A DNA stretch of 64,000 bases from an uncultured Prevotellaceae bacterium (GCA_902789415.1 CADAOD010000006.1:1-64000), one strand, 5' to 3'. Counted from the stretch's first letter, positions 46,469 through 54,530 are shown. Program-made: numbers and translations. Notes: generated by a model from the letters alone, not told the origin.

Positions 46469-46873
46469 TTAAGCTTTTAATAGTTCATCTATCTCTTCGA
46501 TAAAACGCTGGGCTTTGGGGTAGAGTTCATCTACTTCCTCAAGTGTTGAGTACACAAACTCATCGTAGTCGCCACGCTGACGGCTATCAAAAAGGTTAGT
46601 AAATGCACGTCCACTTTCTTTGGTTATAAGCCCTTTTGATACAAAATGCATGCCTAACATGGTTTTTACCCCAGCATGGGTGTTTGTTGAGATATGATGT
46701 TTGGTAAGCAATGCTACAGCAGCATAGTAGCAGGCATAATACAATCTGTTGATGGCTGTATTATAATAGCCTTGCTCCTTTAGATAAGGTATCTCGCTAA
46801 GCGTTTCGTGTGCTCGCTCCTGGCGATAACGCGACAAAGCCTCGTAATTTTCATCAGTTAGATTCGTATTCAT
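46469..46873 (-). CDS. HEPN domain protein (MNT partner, toxin candidate)
   Basis: The protein has 134 aa. It is a PF05168-like HEPN four-helix protein: INRLYYACYYAAVALLTKHH near 41-60, a conserved His (THAGVKTMLG near 66) and RQRGDYDEFVYSTLEEVDEL near 98-117. The catalytic RxxxxH of HepT-type RNases is not obvious; RGDY occupies its place, as in other members of this HEPN subgroup. It overlaps the MNT gene by 4 nt, giving the classic two-gene HEPN/MNT toxin-antitoxin or defence module. Confidence 0.88.
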   Translation of the reverse strand: MNTNLTDENYEALSRYRQERAHETLSEIPYLKEQGYYNTAINRLYYACYYAAVALLTKHHISTNTHAGVKTMLGMHFVSKGLITKESGRAFTNLFDSRQRGDYDEFVYSTLEEVDELYPKAQRFIEEIDELLKA

Positions 46874-47184
46874 AGTGTGATACCTTCTTTGTTTACGTTA
46901 TATTGGAATGGGGTGAGGAATGGTCGGTTTTCCCACTCCTTACGGGGCATTATCAGTGTGCTGATGATGATGCCAGTAGCAAGTTCTATGTCGTAGAATG
47001 GTGCGATGATACGGTCTTTATCATCGTAACTCAGTTTGTCGGCATCAACCAATACAAGCAGGTCGATATCAGAATCAGGACGCGCCTCTCCTCGTGCTTC
47101 CGATCCATATAGGATTACCTGCACGCGAGGGGCCATCTTGCGAGCCTCTTGCTTAATTCTGTCAACAATTTCAGTTCTTTTCAT
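46870..47184 (-). CDS. Minimal nucleotidyltransferase (MNT), HEPN partner
   Basis: The protein has 104 aa. The pol-beta nucleotidyltransferase signature G-S-x10-D-x-D is complete in LYGSEARGEARPDSDIDLLV (near 25-44), so catalysis is possible. In MntA/HepT systems MNT adds AMP to the HEPN toxin and silences it. It is first in the pair. -7 box TATCTTTG at 47212-47219 (minus), 27 nt before the start. Confidence 0.9.
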   Translation of the reverse strand: MKRTEIVDRIKQEARKMAPRVQVILYGSEARGEARPDSDIDLLVLVDADKLSYDDKDRIIAPFYDIELATGIIISTLIMPRKEWENRPFLTPFQYNVNKEGITL

Positions 47185-47273
47185 CTACGTAGGATATATA
47201 GTTCTCGGTTGCAAAGATACAATTAATTTCTTAATAGACAACAATTTATGAAAAAAATATTGTCCTATAGCTG

Positions 47274-47411
47274 TTATTCGTGGCACTCTGCCAGGCAGAA
47301 AGCCTCTGCCTCAGTCTCAAACTTCTCACGAGTTTCAGTACCTCGCTCGCCATACTCGGCATTAAGCAACTCATCGAAATTCGTACTTTTCATTATATCT
47401 TCTTTGTTCAT
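47274..47411 (-). pseudogene. Truncated HigA-like antitoxin N-terminus
   Basis: From ATG 47411, 45 codons read MNKEDIMKSTNFDELLNAEY and then GERGTETREKFETEAEAF. This matches the N-terminal arm of HigA-type antitoxins (FDELLxxxYGxxGTxxRxxFExEAxAF). In HigA the helix-turn-helix comes next; here the frame ends after LAECHE, and the following ~70 nt contain no helix-turn-helix. No toxin gene is next to it. I read it as a remnant of a HigBA pair, but a small free-standing protein cannot be ruled out. Confidence 0.6.
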
Positions 47412-47490
47412 AACATGAATCTTTACCACCGCAAAGTTAAGCAATATACAAACATTTTCCAAGCTTTTGGAGATTATTTTACGTTATTTG

Positions 47491-47521
47491 TTTGTTTTTT
47501 CAGCAAATAGTTGTATATTTG
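47491..47521 (+). promoter_or_regulatory. Promoter of the structured leader/TonB-C gene
   Basis: TTTG (47491-47494) and TATATTTG (47514-47521) are 19 nt apart. A transcript starting near 47527 would have a leader of about 250 nt before the ATG at 47775. Confidence 0.75.
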
Positions 47522-47525
47522 CAAC

Positions 47526-47774
47526 GTGTTTTGTAAGAAACACAACTTTTTGAATGCTCACTTCTCCAACGAATCACCACCTCGAAAAGAGATTAACAGA
47601 GCAAACAAATTCGCGTGAAGTATGCGCTTATAGCGTGGACTTCCTATAGCGAATTTGGGGCTTGTGGTGAGCCTGTTGGAGATATAGTGATAGTCTGCGC
47701 TATTTCTCTGTTCACCAAAAGAGTTAGTGCTGACATATAGAAGTAGATAGTACTAACCTAAAACAGAGTATAAT
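47526..47774 (+). ncRNA. Structured 5' leader RNA, candidate cis-regulator
   Basis: Nested inverted repeats are visible. Hairpin GTGTTT/AAACAC is at 47526-47543. Stem A TCTCCAAC (47563-47570) pairs with GTTGGAGA (47675-47682). Stem B TCACCAC (47574-47580) pairs with GTGGTGA (47664-47670). Stem C AAATTCGC (47607-47614) pairs with GCGAATTT (47649-47656). Stem D GAAGT/ACTTC is at 47617-47643 with the CGCT/AGCG tip at 47625-47635. Outside the domain, CTCTGTT (47706-47712) can pair with AACAGAG at 47595-47601 (a pseudoknot) or with the identical AACAGAG at 47762-47768, just before the start codon. An 8-bp hairpin GTTAGTGC/GTACTAAC is at 47723-47757. It may belong to a known Rfam family; I cannot name it. 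Confidence 0.75.
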
Positions 47775-49145
47775 ATGAGGAAGAAAATGAATGATTTGGC
47801 GTACAAAATGTTAATATTGCTTGCATTTGTACTGTTTTCTATGCATTGTAGTGGGGATGACAACATACCTTATGTGAATGATGATAACAGATCAACCTAC
47901 AATTTGAAAGGATCAGTTTATGCTGTAATAATCAAAGATTGCCAGTTTAAAAAAGAATTTGGGGAGATAATACGTACAGGTTCAAAAGATAAGAAAATCT
48001 ATTTCATGAGTGATGGTAAAGTATATAAAGAAGAATTATCTCCGAGAGTTTGGAAGAAATACGTATATGATAATCATGGATACCTAACAGGTGAAATGGT
48101 TATTCATGAAGAAAGGGGGAAACGTTATGATACCAATGGCGAATCTTTTGTTGATAATGACACTACTGAATATTTTATATACCAAAATGTGTATGGACCT
48201 AGTGGGAAAATACAAGAAATATTAAAGAAACAAGTTACTAATAATGGTTTACAGCAAACCGAGAGAACCGTTTTTTCGAATGCTACAGGAGGAATGAAAT
48301 ACACGTGTTATGATAAGAATGGAATAATTAGAACGTTTTCTCGGAATAATAATGTAGAAAAAATGCGTGTCAGGTGTTCTACTCGCTATTTTGAATGGAT
48401 GTTAATGACATTCGTATATAATAATAAAGGGCAAAGAATAAAAAATACCATTGCGTATGAGAGACTCAATGGCTCGACCTTTTCTGAGAATAATGAAAGT
48501 TATGAATTGGATGTACATGGAAATGTAAAAAAGATTATTTATACATCACCACAACAGAAGAGAGATCCTTCTGGAGATATAACAGTTAAATATCAATATG
48601 ATAATTTGGGAAACTGGACGAGCAGAAAACTATATAGAGGAGGAAAACTCATTTCTTGGGAAGAAAGAAATATTTATTATGCTACGGAAGAAAGAGACTA
48701 CAATAACATAGTAGAAGAAGATGCGAGAAAAGAGGAAAGAAGAATTGCCCGACTGAATGATATTAGACACCAAATAGAAAGCGCTGCGCAAGCAGAAAAA
48801 GTATTAGAAAAATCTGAAATGTCAGAAGGAAAAATTTATGATGTTGCAGAAGAGATGCCGACTTTTATAGGAGGTCCTGTTAATATGATAAATTGGATAA
48901 ATAGTAATATAAGATATCCTAAAGAGGCTAAAGATAATGGAGAACAAGGTACTGTTTTTGCTACATTTGTAATAGAGGAAGATGGTACTACATCAAATGT
49001 TAAGATAACAAAGAGCGTTTCGAGAACTCTTGACAAAGAAGCTATACGTCTCATAAAAAGTATGAATGGTTGGATTCCTGCGAAATCTAATGGAAAAACA
49101 GTACGCTGCAGATATAGTGTTAGAATTCCTTTTCGGCTTCAATAA
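47775..49145 (+). CDS. Lipoprotein with YD-like repeats and TonB C-terminal domain
   Basis: The protein has 456 aa. The N-terminus has a lipoprotein signal (LLAFVLFSMHC, Cys ~27). Residues ~100-310 contain YD/RHS-like strands (VYDNHGYLTGEM, YQYDNLGNWTSRKLYRGGK). Residues ~355-456 are a TonB C-terminal domain (MPTFIGGPVNMINWINSNIR, EEDGTTSNVKITKSVSRTLD, RCRYSVRIPFRL). It lacks the membrane anchor and proline-rich linker of true TonB, so an energy-transducing role is doubtful; the domain may act as a peptidoglycan/receptor-binding module. It is clearly AT-richer than its neighbours, suggesting transfer. Downstream (16 nt) is DUF1643. Confidence 0.82.
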   Translation: MRKKMNDLAYKMLILLAFVLFSMHCSGDDNIPYVNDDNRSTYNLKGSVYAVIIKDCQFKKEFGEIIRTGSKDKKIYFMSDGKVYKEELSPRVWKKYVYDNHGYLTGEMVIHEERGKRYDTNGESFVDNDTTEYFIYQNVYGPSGKIQEILKKQVTNNGLQQTERTVFSNATGGMKYTCYDKNGIIRTFSRNNNVEKMRVRCSTRYFEWMLMTFVYNNKGQRIKNTIAYERLNGSTFSENNESYELDVHGNVKKIIYTSPQQKRDPSGDITVKYQYDNLGNWTSRKLYRGGKLISWEERNIYYATEERDYNNIVEEDARKEERRIARLNDIRHQIESAAQAEKVLEKSEMSEGKIYDVAEEMPTFIGGPVNMINWINSNIRYPKEAKDNGEQGTVFATFVIEEDGTTSNVKITKSVSRTLDKEAIRLIKSMNGWIPAKSNGKTVRCRYSVRIPFRLQ

Positions 49146-49161
49146 AAATAATAGAAATGGT

Positions 49162-49689
49162 ATGAAAGAAAACAATGAACTAATGATGATTGCGGAAGGT
49201 GATTCCATCCGTTATGCATTGATTAAAGAGGGTAAAAGAAAACTTTTTGTTTTTGGTGTAAACCCAAGTACAGCTACCGACAAAAAGTCTGACCCAACAA
49301 TGCGAAAGGTAAAGAAGTTTGCAGAGAACTTTGGTTTTGACGGATATGCGATGCTGAATCTATATCCATTACGATGCACAAAACCTTATGCTTTACCTAA
49401 GGAAATCAATGAGGAATTGCATCAAAAAAATCAGAAGTGCATAAAGGAGGTAATAGGGAATGCTAAAAATCCAGTAGTGCTGTTTGCTTTTGGAAATCCG
49501 ATTAATGCAGCTCCTTATCTTAGGAAATGTTTTAAGGACATTGTTACAATGCTTAATCCATTATGTCCACAGTGGAAACGGTTAGGCACACTAACGAAAG
49601 CAGGAAATCCACGTCATCCATCTTGGGCACCCTCTACTTCAACTTTAGAGGATTTTGATGTGGTTGAATTTCTAGGTGAAGACAAATAA
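49162..49689 (+). CDS. DUF1643 domain protein
   Basis: The protein has 175 aa from ATG 49162 (MKENNELMMIAEGDSIRYAL), 16 nt after the TonB-C gene; the longer frame to 49066 overlaps that gene. Conserved DUF1643 segments are FVFGVNPSTATDKKSDPTMR near 29-48, GYAMLNLYPLRCTKPYALP near 61-79 and the C-terminal GNPRHPSWAPSTSTL. The family occurs often on plasmids, phages and in islands; its function is unknown. AT-rich like its neighbour. The terminator at 49731 follows. Confidence 0.88.
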   Translation: MKENNELMMIAEGDSIRYALIKEGKRKLFVFGVNPSTATDKKSDPTMRKVKKFAENFGFDGYAMLNLYPLRCTKPYALPKEINEELHQKNQKCIKEVIGNAKNPVVLFAFGNPINAAPYLRKCFKDIVTMLNPLCPQWKRLGTLTKAGNPRHPSWAPSTSTLEDFDVVEFLGEDK

Positions 49690-49730
49690 TAGTAGAGTGG
49701 TATTTGTGCTTTCCACCGAACATTAAAGAA

Positions 49731-49760
49731 GGGGACTCAATCGCTGAGCCCCCTTGTTTT
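49731..49760 (+). terminator. Terminator, second copy of a repeated sequence
   Basis: GGGGACTCA, loop ATCGC, TGAGCCCCC, then TTGTTTTTTGG. Apart from stem length and one base it equals the terminator at 46362-46396. It ends the TonB-C/DUF1643 unit. Confidence 0.9.
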
Positions 49761-49779
49761 TTGGAATACTGGCCTGATT

Positions 49780-49804
49780 CCACGTTTCCCTGTTTCCTTG
49801 TTTC
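49780..49804 (-). repeat. 25-nt GGAAACA repeat, left copy
   Basis: On the minus strand it reads GAAACAAGGAAAC followed by AGGGAAACGTGG, made of GGGAAACA-like units. It is 9 nt downstream of the DUF3987 stop codon (49814). It matches 54531-54555 in inverted orientation with one difference. Confidence 0.85.
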
Positions 49805-49813
49805 TTTTTAGGA

Positions 49814-52351
49814 TTAGAGATTTACTACTTTCTTCTCGTAGCTGTCGCGCTTTAGGCGTACGATGGCGCCTTCTTTGATAAGGCCGTCGATTTGCTTGCC
49901 ACATGAGTCGGGATTAGCGATGTCGAAGGTCTTGGCAAACTGCTGGCGTGAGAATTTATCGGGCAACATCTTGAAACACTGGGCGAAACGCGATGTGTGA
50001 CAGGTGTAGTTTGCGGCCTTGTCGCGTGCCTGATTGTCGTAGTAGTTGTAGGCCAGACTGCCATAGAAGTGATGCTGGCAGCGATACTGAATATCCAATA
50101 TCAACTGACAGAAGCTTACGTCGATGTCATCAACCTCGTAGGTGCCGTTTTGCTCGCGCTCGTTCCAGTGGCGCATGTCGATGAAGGGTGCAGGGATGTT
50201 CATGCCGTAGTAGCCCACGCGCTTGATGAGCATCAGATCGGCCTTGTCCTTGTTGTTAAACTCAGCTATCTTCATGCGATTTGCAGTCCAGTCGTAGGTG
50301 CACTGCGACAGCTTGTCGAGGGGTAGCTCGCCATAGCGACTGTTGAGTTTTTCGGCCCATTCGCTAATGGTAATGTCGGCCTCAGTGCAGTCGTCGGCCT
50401 GAACCATCAGCGACTCCAGATCGAATGTGGGTTCGGGCATAGGTATGGTGGCCAGTCGTGTGGCTAGTCCGCTACCAAAGGTGCGTGCATTCACTTTCTC
50501 GGTGAGCGAGTCGGGAGTACCTGTATATACATAATTCCAGTACACATTGAAGAAACCGCTGTACGACTTCTCGTTGGCATATTTCTGGCCGTCTTCCTCG
50601 TTGTGGAAGGCTTTCAGCTCCATCGCCGTCTTATCAATCCAGCCACCGCCCTTCTGCATCTTGGTAGAGTTGGTCAGCTCCGAGTCGAAGGTCACCATGT
50701 GCAGGTTCATCTCTTCGCCATTCACGTTCTCCTTGGCATTAACCATACTCTCGATAAACACGCCGTTAGAGGTGCGAGGAGGCATATAACGGTTAATCTG
50801 CGTGGGCTTTTTCAGGGCGTCCTGCTCCTGTGCCTTGGTGGATGTGCCTCGCTCCTGGGCCTCCTGCTTGTACTTGTTGATAGCCTCGGATGCCTCCTTT
50901 GACTGCTGCTTGATGGGGGCCAGAATCAGCTTGTCGAGGCGTACGGCAAACGACTTTCCGCTACCAGGCGCGCCAATCACATAAATACTGTAGTTAAGGC
51001 GAGTCTTCTCGTTCTTCTTAAACCAGTAGTGATAGTAGCAGCGTGTCATCAGGGTGCCGAAGAAGGCGGCGCCGACGAATACGGCTGCAGGCCACACCTG
51101 ACGGGGCACACCCTGACAGATTTCGCGCAGACAGGGGTAGTAAGGCATCAAAGCCTCGATTTCATCGGCCCACTCGGCCAGAGGCACATTGGCAAGATCG
51201 TCGTTCGAGCCCTTCTCGGGTTCTTTTACGCCAGCTGTCTTCATGGCCTGCTTAAGCTCTTTCGAAGGATAGATATAGGTGGAATTCTGGGTGATGTAAT
51301 TCATCGCACGCTCCACTTCTTCCAATCCGCGCTCCTCGATGAGCTGCTGCACAAAGGGCAGGCCCTTCATAATGGTACACAGCAGCTTGGGATCATTGTC
51401 GCAAATCACGCTGAGCATGTTGCCCATCTGCATCATCGTCTTGTGGCGATCGCCTGTCTGGGGCTCACCCAGTTCGTTAACCAAAGCGGTGGCAATCATA
51501 GAATAAGGTACACCGTGATAAGCAGGTTCGGTTGATTCAACGGGGGAAGAATTCCCCTCGTTGATGGGCTGAGATTTCAGCTCATCGTTAGCCTCAGTTG
51601 CAGGCTGGCTCTTGCCGTAGAAACGGTCCAGAATAGCATCAACGGCCTTTGATTCTTTTGCGGCCTTCTCGGCCTTCTTCTTGGCACGAAGTTCTTTCTC
51701 ATAGTCTTTCCACTTCTTCTGTGTAGGACCGCTCTTGGCAGGCTTCTTGCGATACAGATGGCCGTACTGCTCGTCGTAGGCAGAATTGCTGTAGGTAAAG
51801 AGGCTCTCGTCGAGGAACTTCACATCGTCAAATTTAGGCACGAACGAGGCTCGAGCAGCGTCCTTGCAACCAGAGTCGACAACGGCGAGCACGCCCAGCA
51901 ACTGGGCCATTTCGTACTGATTGTCCATCAGGTTTCCCCACTCAGGACGTGCGATGAATACAATCTTGATTCCCTGGCCTGAAGGTGTGATGTAGATGAG
52001 CAGGATGCCCAGCTCACTAAAGTCCTCGCGACCAAGAATACAATCTACGATCTCCAGAGGATTCTCCACATGGTCCAGATCGATTACTGCCAGACCAGTA
52101 AGATGCGATGCTGTGCTCTCGCGCCAGGTACCCTCTACACCTACCTTATTAATAGAAAGGCCGAAACTTGCCTGGAAGCAGCACACGGGCAGCTGGCTCT
52201 TCTTCGAGGCCTTCTTGGTGTCGCGATAGGCGTTGATTAACTCGCTGGTGCGGGCGCACTTGGTTGTGCCGTCGAACCATTCGGCGGTCATTTCTGTCAT
52301 GGGCTCGTAGAGTCCGTTCGAACAGGTTGCGAAATTCTTGTTTGTTTTCAT
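49814..52351 (-). CDS. BT4734/BF3469-type and DUF3987 protein (primase/helicase-like)
   Basis: The protein has 845 aa from ATG 52351 (MKTNKNFATCSNGLYEPMTE); the frame continuing to 52453 crosses a structured leader. The N-terminal ~200 residues match the BT4734-like/VirE N-terminal domain (LTGLAVIDLDHVENPLEIVD near 85-104; primase-like acidic D-x-D). A linker with charged repeats (KKAEKAAKESK) follows. DUF3987 occupies ~370-800 with Walker A YVIGAPGSGKSFAVRLDKLI near 455. Such proteins are common in Bacteroidetes islands and are thought to be replication primase/helicases of mobile elements. The end is 9 nt from the 25-nt repeat. Confidence 0.86.
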   Translation of the reverse strand: MKTNKNFATCSNGLYEPMTEMTAEWFDGTTKCARTSELINAYRDTKKASKKSQLPVCCFQASFGLSINKVGVEGTWRESTASHLTGLAVIDLDHVENPLEIVDCILGREDFSELGILLIYITPSGQGIKIVFIARPEWGNLMDNQYEMAQLLGVLAVVDSGCKDAARASFVPKFDDVKFLDESLFTYSNSAYDEQYGHLYRKKPAKSGPTQKKWKDYEKELRAKKKAEKAAKESKAVDAILDRFYGKSQPATEANDELKSQPINEGNSSPVESTEPAYHGVPYSMIATALVNELGEPQTGDRHKTMMQMGNMLSVICDNDPKLLCTIMKGLPFVQQLIEERGLEEVERAMNYITQNSTYIYPSKELKQAMKTAGVKEPEKGSNDDLANVPLAEWADEIEALMPYYPCLREICQGVPRQVWPAAVFVGAAFFGTLMTRCYYHYWFKKNEKTRLNYSIYVIGAPGSGKSFAVRLDKLILAPIKQQSKEASEAINKYKQEAQERGTSTKAQEQDALKKPTQINRYMPPRTSNGVFIESMVNAKENVNGEEMNLHMVTFDSELTNSTKMQKGGGWIDKTAMELKAFHNEEDGQKYANEKSYSGFFNVYWNYVYTGTPDSLTEKVNARTFGSGLATRLATIPMPEPTFDLESLMVQADDCTEADITISEWAEKLNSRYGELPLDKLSQCTYDWTANRMKIAEFNNKDKADLMLIKRVGYYGMNIPAPFIDMRHWNEREQNGTYEVDDIDVSFCQLILDIQYRCQHHFYGSLAYNYYDNQARDKAANYTCHTSRFAQCFKMLPDKFSRQQFAKTFDIANPDSCGKQIDGLIKEGAIVRLKRDSYEKKVVNL

Positions 52352-52445
52352 AAAAGCATAAATTTTTAGTGATACATAAGCGGGGCCACTACGGGGGCCT
52401 GCCGCAAGCCGGGATTGTCCCGAACTCGCAGCGAAGGTAATGCAT

Positions 52446-52502
52446 ATAGGCACCCTGTCCTAATTTCCTTAGGATGGATGCCTATACCCTTAGAATTCTA
52501 AG
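52446..52502 (-). promoter_or_regulatory. Structured leader of the DUF3987 gene
   Basis: In the 168-nt gap, ATAGGCA (52446-52452) pairs with TGCCTAT (52479-52485), enclosing TCCTAA/TTAGGA (52458-52463 with 52469-52474). Next to it lies the perfect palindrome CTTAGAATTCTAAG (52489-52502). Nearer the gene a GC-rich part has CGGGA-TTG-TCCCG. Likely a leader RNA or operator; no known family recognised. Confidence 0.55.
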
Positions 52503-52519
52503 ACTTTAGCCCTATATCG

Positions 52520-53452
52520 TTATGCTTTCTGAGTTTTTTCCGTACTAATAATGTCGAGTTGAGTCCTTAGTTTTCTTAATAAAACCATCGGGCGCGAATC
52601 AAATGCGCAATACCCAGCCCACTCGCTGATGGGGTGTTTAAGATATTCGCCCGATTGGCGGGCACTGGCTATGGTATTGGCCGGACAACCGTAGTCTAGC
52701 GGCTTTTCGAGTTCTAACAGTACTTCCTGCATGAATCGTTCAAACTCCGAGGCGTTATCGCCAAAATGATAATCTTCCTTGCAGATGGCTTGTACTACAG
52801 CCATCGATGTGTTTGCCCAGAAGTATTCACGACAGGCATCTATAGCCTTTGCCAGCATCTGTTTCAACTCATCTCTGGTCATCTCCTTGTCGGCATATAC
52901 CTGCATGTGCTTCTGATAATCAACGCATCTCAGCGTTATGCCGTGACCACCCTCGCGCTTGTTCAGTATGTCGGTTATCAGGCTTATCCTATCCACTATC
53001 TGCAACAACTGCCTAAGATCGGCCAGCGTGTGCTCGTTTCTGAAATCCAGTCGGCGTGCAAAGGCTCGCCACGAATCGGGGAAAGCCTCTTTTATTCGGT
53101 CCCAGTCGTGCGATAACGGCAGTTTGGCATACTCGTCAATCAGCTGTTTGCGCTCCTCTACAAGCTCCATAATGGGGTCCTTGTCACCGTAAGGATTCAT
53201 ATACTCATCCTGAATGCTGGGCAATGTAGAGCGATACGACATAAAGTATTCGGTTACGAGCATCATCTCGCGATGCTCTTGCATCTGCTCTGAAAAATGC
53301 GGATAGCCACCCCTGTTCATCACCTGTTTGCGCAACTCATCGAACATAGCCTTACGGAGCCACTGATGACAGAAAAGGTTATCGGCCCTGCTTTGCAGCG
53401 CTTCTATTCTCTGCTGGCTTTTGCCAGAGAGTCGGTTGAATTGTTCCATCAT
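52520..53452 (-). CDS. Uncharacterised protein, 310 aa
   Basis: No family recognised. The sequence is mainly helical and charged, with no signal peptide or membrane segment. It starts MMEQFNRLSGKSQQRIEALQ and contains HDWDRIKEAFPDSWRAFARR near 115-134 and LQIVDRISLITDILNKREGG near 149-168. The end carries a Trp/Tyr-rich segment (HPISEWAGYCAFDSRP near 272). It sits between the DUF3987 gene and another unknown, 11 nt from the latter's stop, so it is in their operon. A cytoplasmic accessory role to the DUF3987 protein is inferred from position only. Confidence 0.75.
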   Translation of the reverse strand: MMEQFNRLSGKSQQRIEALQSRADNLFCHQWLRKAMFDELRKQVMNRGGYPHFSEQMQEHREMMLVTEYFMSYRSTLPSIQDEYMNPYGDKDPIMELVEERKQLIDEYAKLPLSHDWDRIKEAFPDSWRAFARRLDFRNEHTLADLRQLLQIVDRISLITDILNKREGGHGITLRCVDYQKHMQVYADKEMTRDELKQMLAKAIDACREYFWANTSMAVVQAICKEDYHFGDNASEFERFMQEVLLELEKPLDYGCPANTIASARQSGEYLKHPISEWAGYCAFDSRPMVLLRKLRTQLDIISTEKTQKA

Positions 53453-53463
53453 AGTTAAGCCCC

Positions 53464-54453
53464 TTATCCGTTATAATATTTGTCGTAAACCCATGCATCC
53501 AGATAGCCCATTGTCAGGTCGGTAGCATCGCTTGGGTCCCAGGTCATATCGTGCTTGGCAAAAATCTTCTCCAAGTCGGCAAATACAGCCTTGCCGTAGG
53601 CGCGCAGGCCTTGCTCGCTCTTAACATAAGGTGTTTGGGGCAGATGCTTCTGAGCAGCATCACAAATATCGCGAACGGCAGGATAATCCTCTGCACAGTA
53701 GTTGTGTGGCGCAAAGCCGAACATGATGTCAAGCACACGTATCTCCTCGTCGTTCAGCCCCTCGGCGTGACCTTTAGCGTAGTGTTCCTCTATTTGCTGC
53801 ATGGCATTAAGACTGCGACGTATAAAGTCCTCGCAATCCTCCAGCTTGCCCCAGTCGCCACTATTGCGCCAACATTGGAAGGCATAGTAATCCTGCACAG
53901 CCTGATTGTGCTGCACTGCCCAGTCAATCTCCTGATCGGCCATCGTGTAACACACCATAGCGGCAATGTGGCGATAGGGAGTGGTTTTCATCCACTCTAC
54001 CAGCGGTTTGTTGTCGTATTTAAAACTGTCTACATAAAGTTCTGTCTGCGTAAATCTTCCTTGCAGCCCATCGCCAAGTTGCACTACATCAAATGGCTCA
54101 TGGCAGTACAAATCGTGCGACAGCAGGGCCAGCTCTTTTATCCAGCAGGCTATTGTGTATTCATCGTCGGTCAGGTCGGGTAGCTGTTCGCGTTCCTTCA
54201 TCTCCCACTCATCTGCCAACCAGGGGTGTGGGTCGGTAATCATTGTCAGATTACGGTCGGCCGTCCAGAACTGGTCGCCCAGCCACAGTGCAGCATCGGC
54301 ATTGGGCAGCCAACCCCTCAGTCGCTCCAGTTGTTCTAGTGTAAATATACGTAGCTCATTGCCTTGCAGCTTGGTTACTGGTGCAAGGTCGATATCCTTA
54401 AAGGCATTCTTCTTAATGCGTTCAAAGAGTTGCTTAGGTGTTATGTTACTCAT
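53464..54453 (-). CDS. Uncharacterised protein, 329 aa
   Basis: No family recognised. Start ATG 54453 (MSNITPKQLFERIKKNAFKD), 22 nt after the -7 box TATCTTTG (54476-54483, minus); the frame to 54627 crosses this promoter and the hairpin repeat. It is rich in Asp, Trp and Tyr. LQGNELRIFTLEQLERLRGW is near 29-48, and ADAALWLGDQFWTADRNLTM near 52-71 looks like a small display domain, such as those in SMI1/KNR4-like or immunity-type proteins; I cannot confirm this. First gene of the cassette, next to the ~170-nt hairpin. Confidence 0.75.
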   Translation of the reverse strand: MSNITPKQLFERIKKNAFKDIDLAPVTKLQGNELRIFTLEQLERLRGWLPNADAALWLGDQFWTADRNLTMITDPHPWLADEWEMKEREQLPDLTDDEYTIACWIKELALLSHDLYCHEPFDVVQLGDGLQGRFTQTELYVDSFKYDNKPLVEWMKTTPYRHIAAMVCYTMADQEIDWAVQHNQAVQDYYAFQCWRNSGDWGKLEDCEDFIRRSLNAMQQIEEHYAKGHAEGLNDEEIRVLDIMFGFAPHNYCAEDYPAVRDICDAAQKHLPQTPYVKSEQGLRAYGKAVFADLEKIFAKHDMTWDPSDATDLTMGYLDAWVYDKYYNG

Positions 54454-54475
54454 CTTGTTTTTTGTAATTTTTGTG

Positions 54476-54483
54476 CAAAGATA
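54476..54483 (-). promoter_or_regulatory. -7 box of the cassette operon
   Basis: Minus-strand TATCTTTG, 22 nt before the ATG at 54453, between the gene and the 25-nt repeat. No clear -33 element. Confidence 0.55.
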
Positions 54484-54530
54484 CAACATTTCTGCCGAAT
54501 TAATCGGATTTTGCACAAAAAATATATCGA

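Noticed and set aside
46152..46469. Minus-strand 105-aa frame at the TonB receptor 3' end
   Set aside because: It runs through the terminator hairpin and opposite the receptor, with no family resemblance.
52352..52453. Upstream extension of the DUF3987 protein (MPICITFAASS...)
   Set aside because: It translates the structured GC-rich leader; family homology begins at the ATG at 52351.
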